This document shows positions 6,750-6,979 of a stretch of DNA of 6,979 nucleotides, in pieces; position 1 is the stretch's first letter, and each line of letters opens with the position of its first letter. The DNA is from UBA3103 sp002365855 (GTDB lineage Bacteria; Bacillota; Desulfotomaculia; Desulfotomaculales; Pelotomaculaceae). The stretch lies in assembly GCA_030627625.1 (NCBI GenBank), contig DAOURR010000083.1:1-6979 (forward strand). The letters run 5' to 3'. The notes beneath the pieces were generated by a model that was not told the origin of the DNA, did no database searches, and was given only the letters and a program-made list of their open reading frames with translations. The position numbers and the translations under genes were made by a program.

Positions 6750-6775
6750 GACAAGGGGACGGTCCTCGTTGTCAC
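6750..6775. repeat. REP-like quasi-palindrome between uvrB and uvrA
   Basis: GACAA (6750-6754) and TTGTC (6769-6773) are complementary, as are GGGGAC (6755-6760) and GTCCTC (6762-6767, with one G-U pair); G6768 is bulged. The unit ends in GTCAC. Similar GACAAGGGGACGGTCC-type units are, as I recall, dispersed repeats in Peptococcaceae and related genomes. The central loop is too small for full pairing, so it would fold with an opened tip. Being followed by ATAAAC rather than a T-run, it is a poor terminator, so uvrB and uvrA can still be co-transcribed. Repetitiveness cannot be shown from one copy. Confidence 0.5.
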
Positions 6776-6821
6776 ATAAACAACAGATGGTTCGTCTAAA
6801 CAGTGATCCAGTCTAACTTTT

Positions 6822-6829
6822 AAAAGGAG
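6822..6829 (+). promoter_or_regulatory. Ribosome binding site of uvrA
   Basis: AAAAGGAG lies ten bases before the ATG at 6840, a strong site with a slightly long spacer. No separate promoter was recognised in the 90-base gap after uvrB, so uvrA is probably read from the uvrB promoter. Confidence 0.75.
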
Positions 6830-6839
6830 CTTTTCCCAC

Positions 6840-6979
6840 ATGCTTGACAAGATATTAATCAGGGGCGCGCGTGTCCATAATTTAAAAAATATTGATGTGG
6901 AGATACCCAGGGATAAGTTTGTGGTTATAACCGGCCTTTCCGGTTCCGGCAAGTCGTCCCTGGCGTTTGACACCATTTA
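6840..6979 (+). CDS. uvrA: Excinuclease ABC subunit UvrA, N-terminal fragment (cut by the window edge)
   Basis: Forty-six complete codons are visible. The protein opens MLDKILIRGARVHNLKNIDV, the typical UvrA start (IxIRGAxxHNLKNIDVxIP), and reaches the first ABC Walker A, GLSGSGKS at residues 32-39, followed by SLAFDTI. UvrA is the dimeric zinc-containing ABC ATPase that finds bulky DNA lesions and loads UvrB. Its position after uvrB on the same strand, 90 bases on, is the standard Firmicutes order. The remainder, normally about 940 aa in total, lies beyond the window. The G+C-rich character matches uvrB. Confidence 0.95.
   Translation, partial: MLDKILIRGARVHNLKNIDVEIPRDKFVVITGLSGSGKSSLAFDTI

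Noticed and set aside
1..6979. CRISPR arrays, tRNA or rRNA genes
   Set aside because: No regularly spaced repeats, and no cloverleaf or conserved rRNA segments, were seen on either strand.

Overview
The window looks like a Firmicutes (clostridial) chromosome, perhaps of the Peptococcaceae/Pelotomaculum-Desulfotomaculum kind. That placement is inference: it rests on the uvrB-uvrA gene order, the Gram-positive style Shine-Dalgarno sites, a Bacillus-type LexA-like box, and a short quasi-palindromic repeat of a kind I recall from such genomes. The DNA has two textures. Positions 1 to about 4510 are clearly AT-rich; from about 4735 to the end the sequence is markedly richer in G and C, with different codon choice.

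Left edge (1-180): a minus-strand fragment encodes the first 18 residues of what looks like an IS3-family OrfA transposase, with a plausible IS end near 111. A short G+C-rich scrap of about 70 bases separates it from the first gene of the next operon.

Accessory cassette (181-4580): three co-directional, tightly packed genes. They encode a Vsr-like very-short-patch endonuclease (139 aa), an OLD-family ATPase with a C-terminal TOPRIM nuclease domain (660 aa, GajA-like), and a UvrD/Rep/PcrA-type superfamily 1 helicase (639 aa, GajB-like) whose start lies inside the end of the OLD gene. The last two form the core of a Gabija-type anti-phage system (class 2 OLD plus helicase). The Vsr-like gene in the same apparent operon, with no cytosine methylase in view, makes this a possible three-gene variant. 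The cassette closes with a strong intrinsic terminator at 4532-4580.

Housekeeping repair operon (about 4660-6979): a promoter with a possible degenerate LexA box, then complete uvrB (671 aa), a 90-base gap holding a REP-like quasi-palindrome, and the first 46 codons of uvrA. These encode the damage-recognition subunits of nucleotide excision repair.

Overall this looks like a horizontally acquired, nuclease-rich defence cassette inserted directly upstream of the SOS-type uvrBA operon, with an IS at its outer flank.
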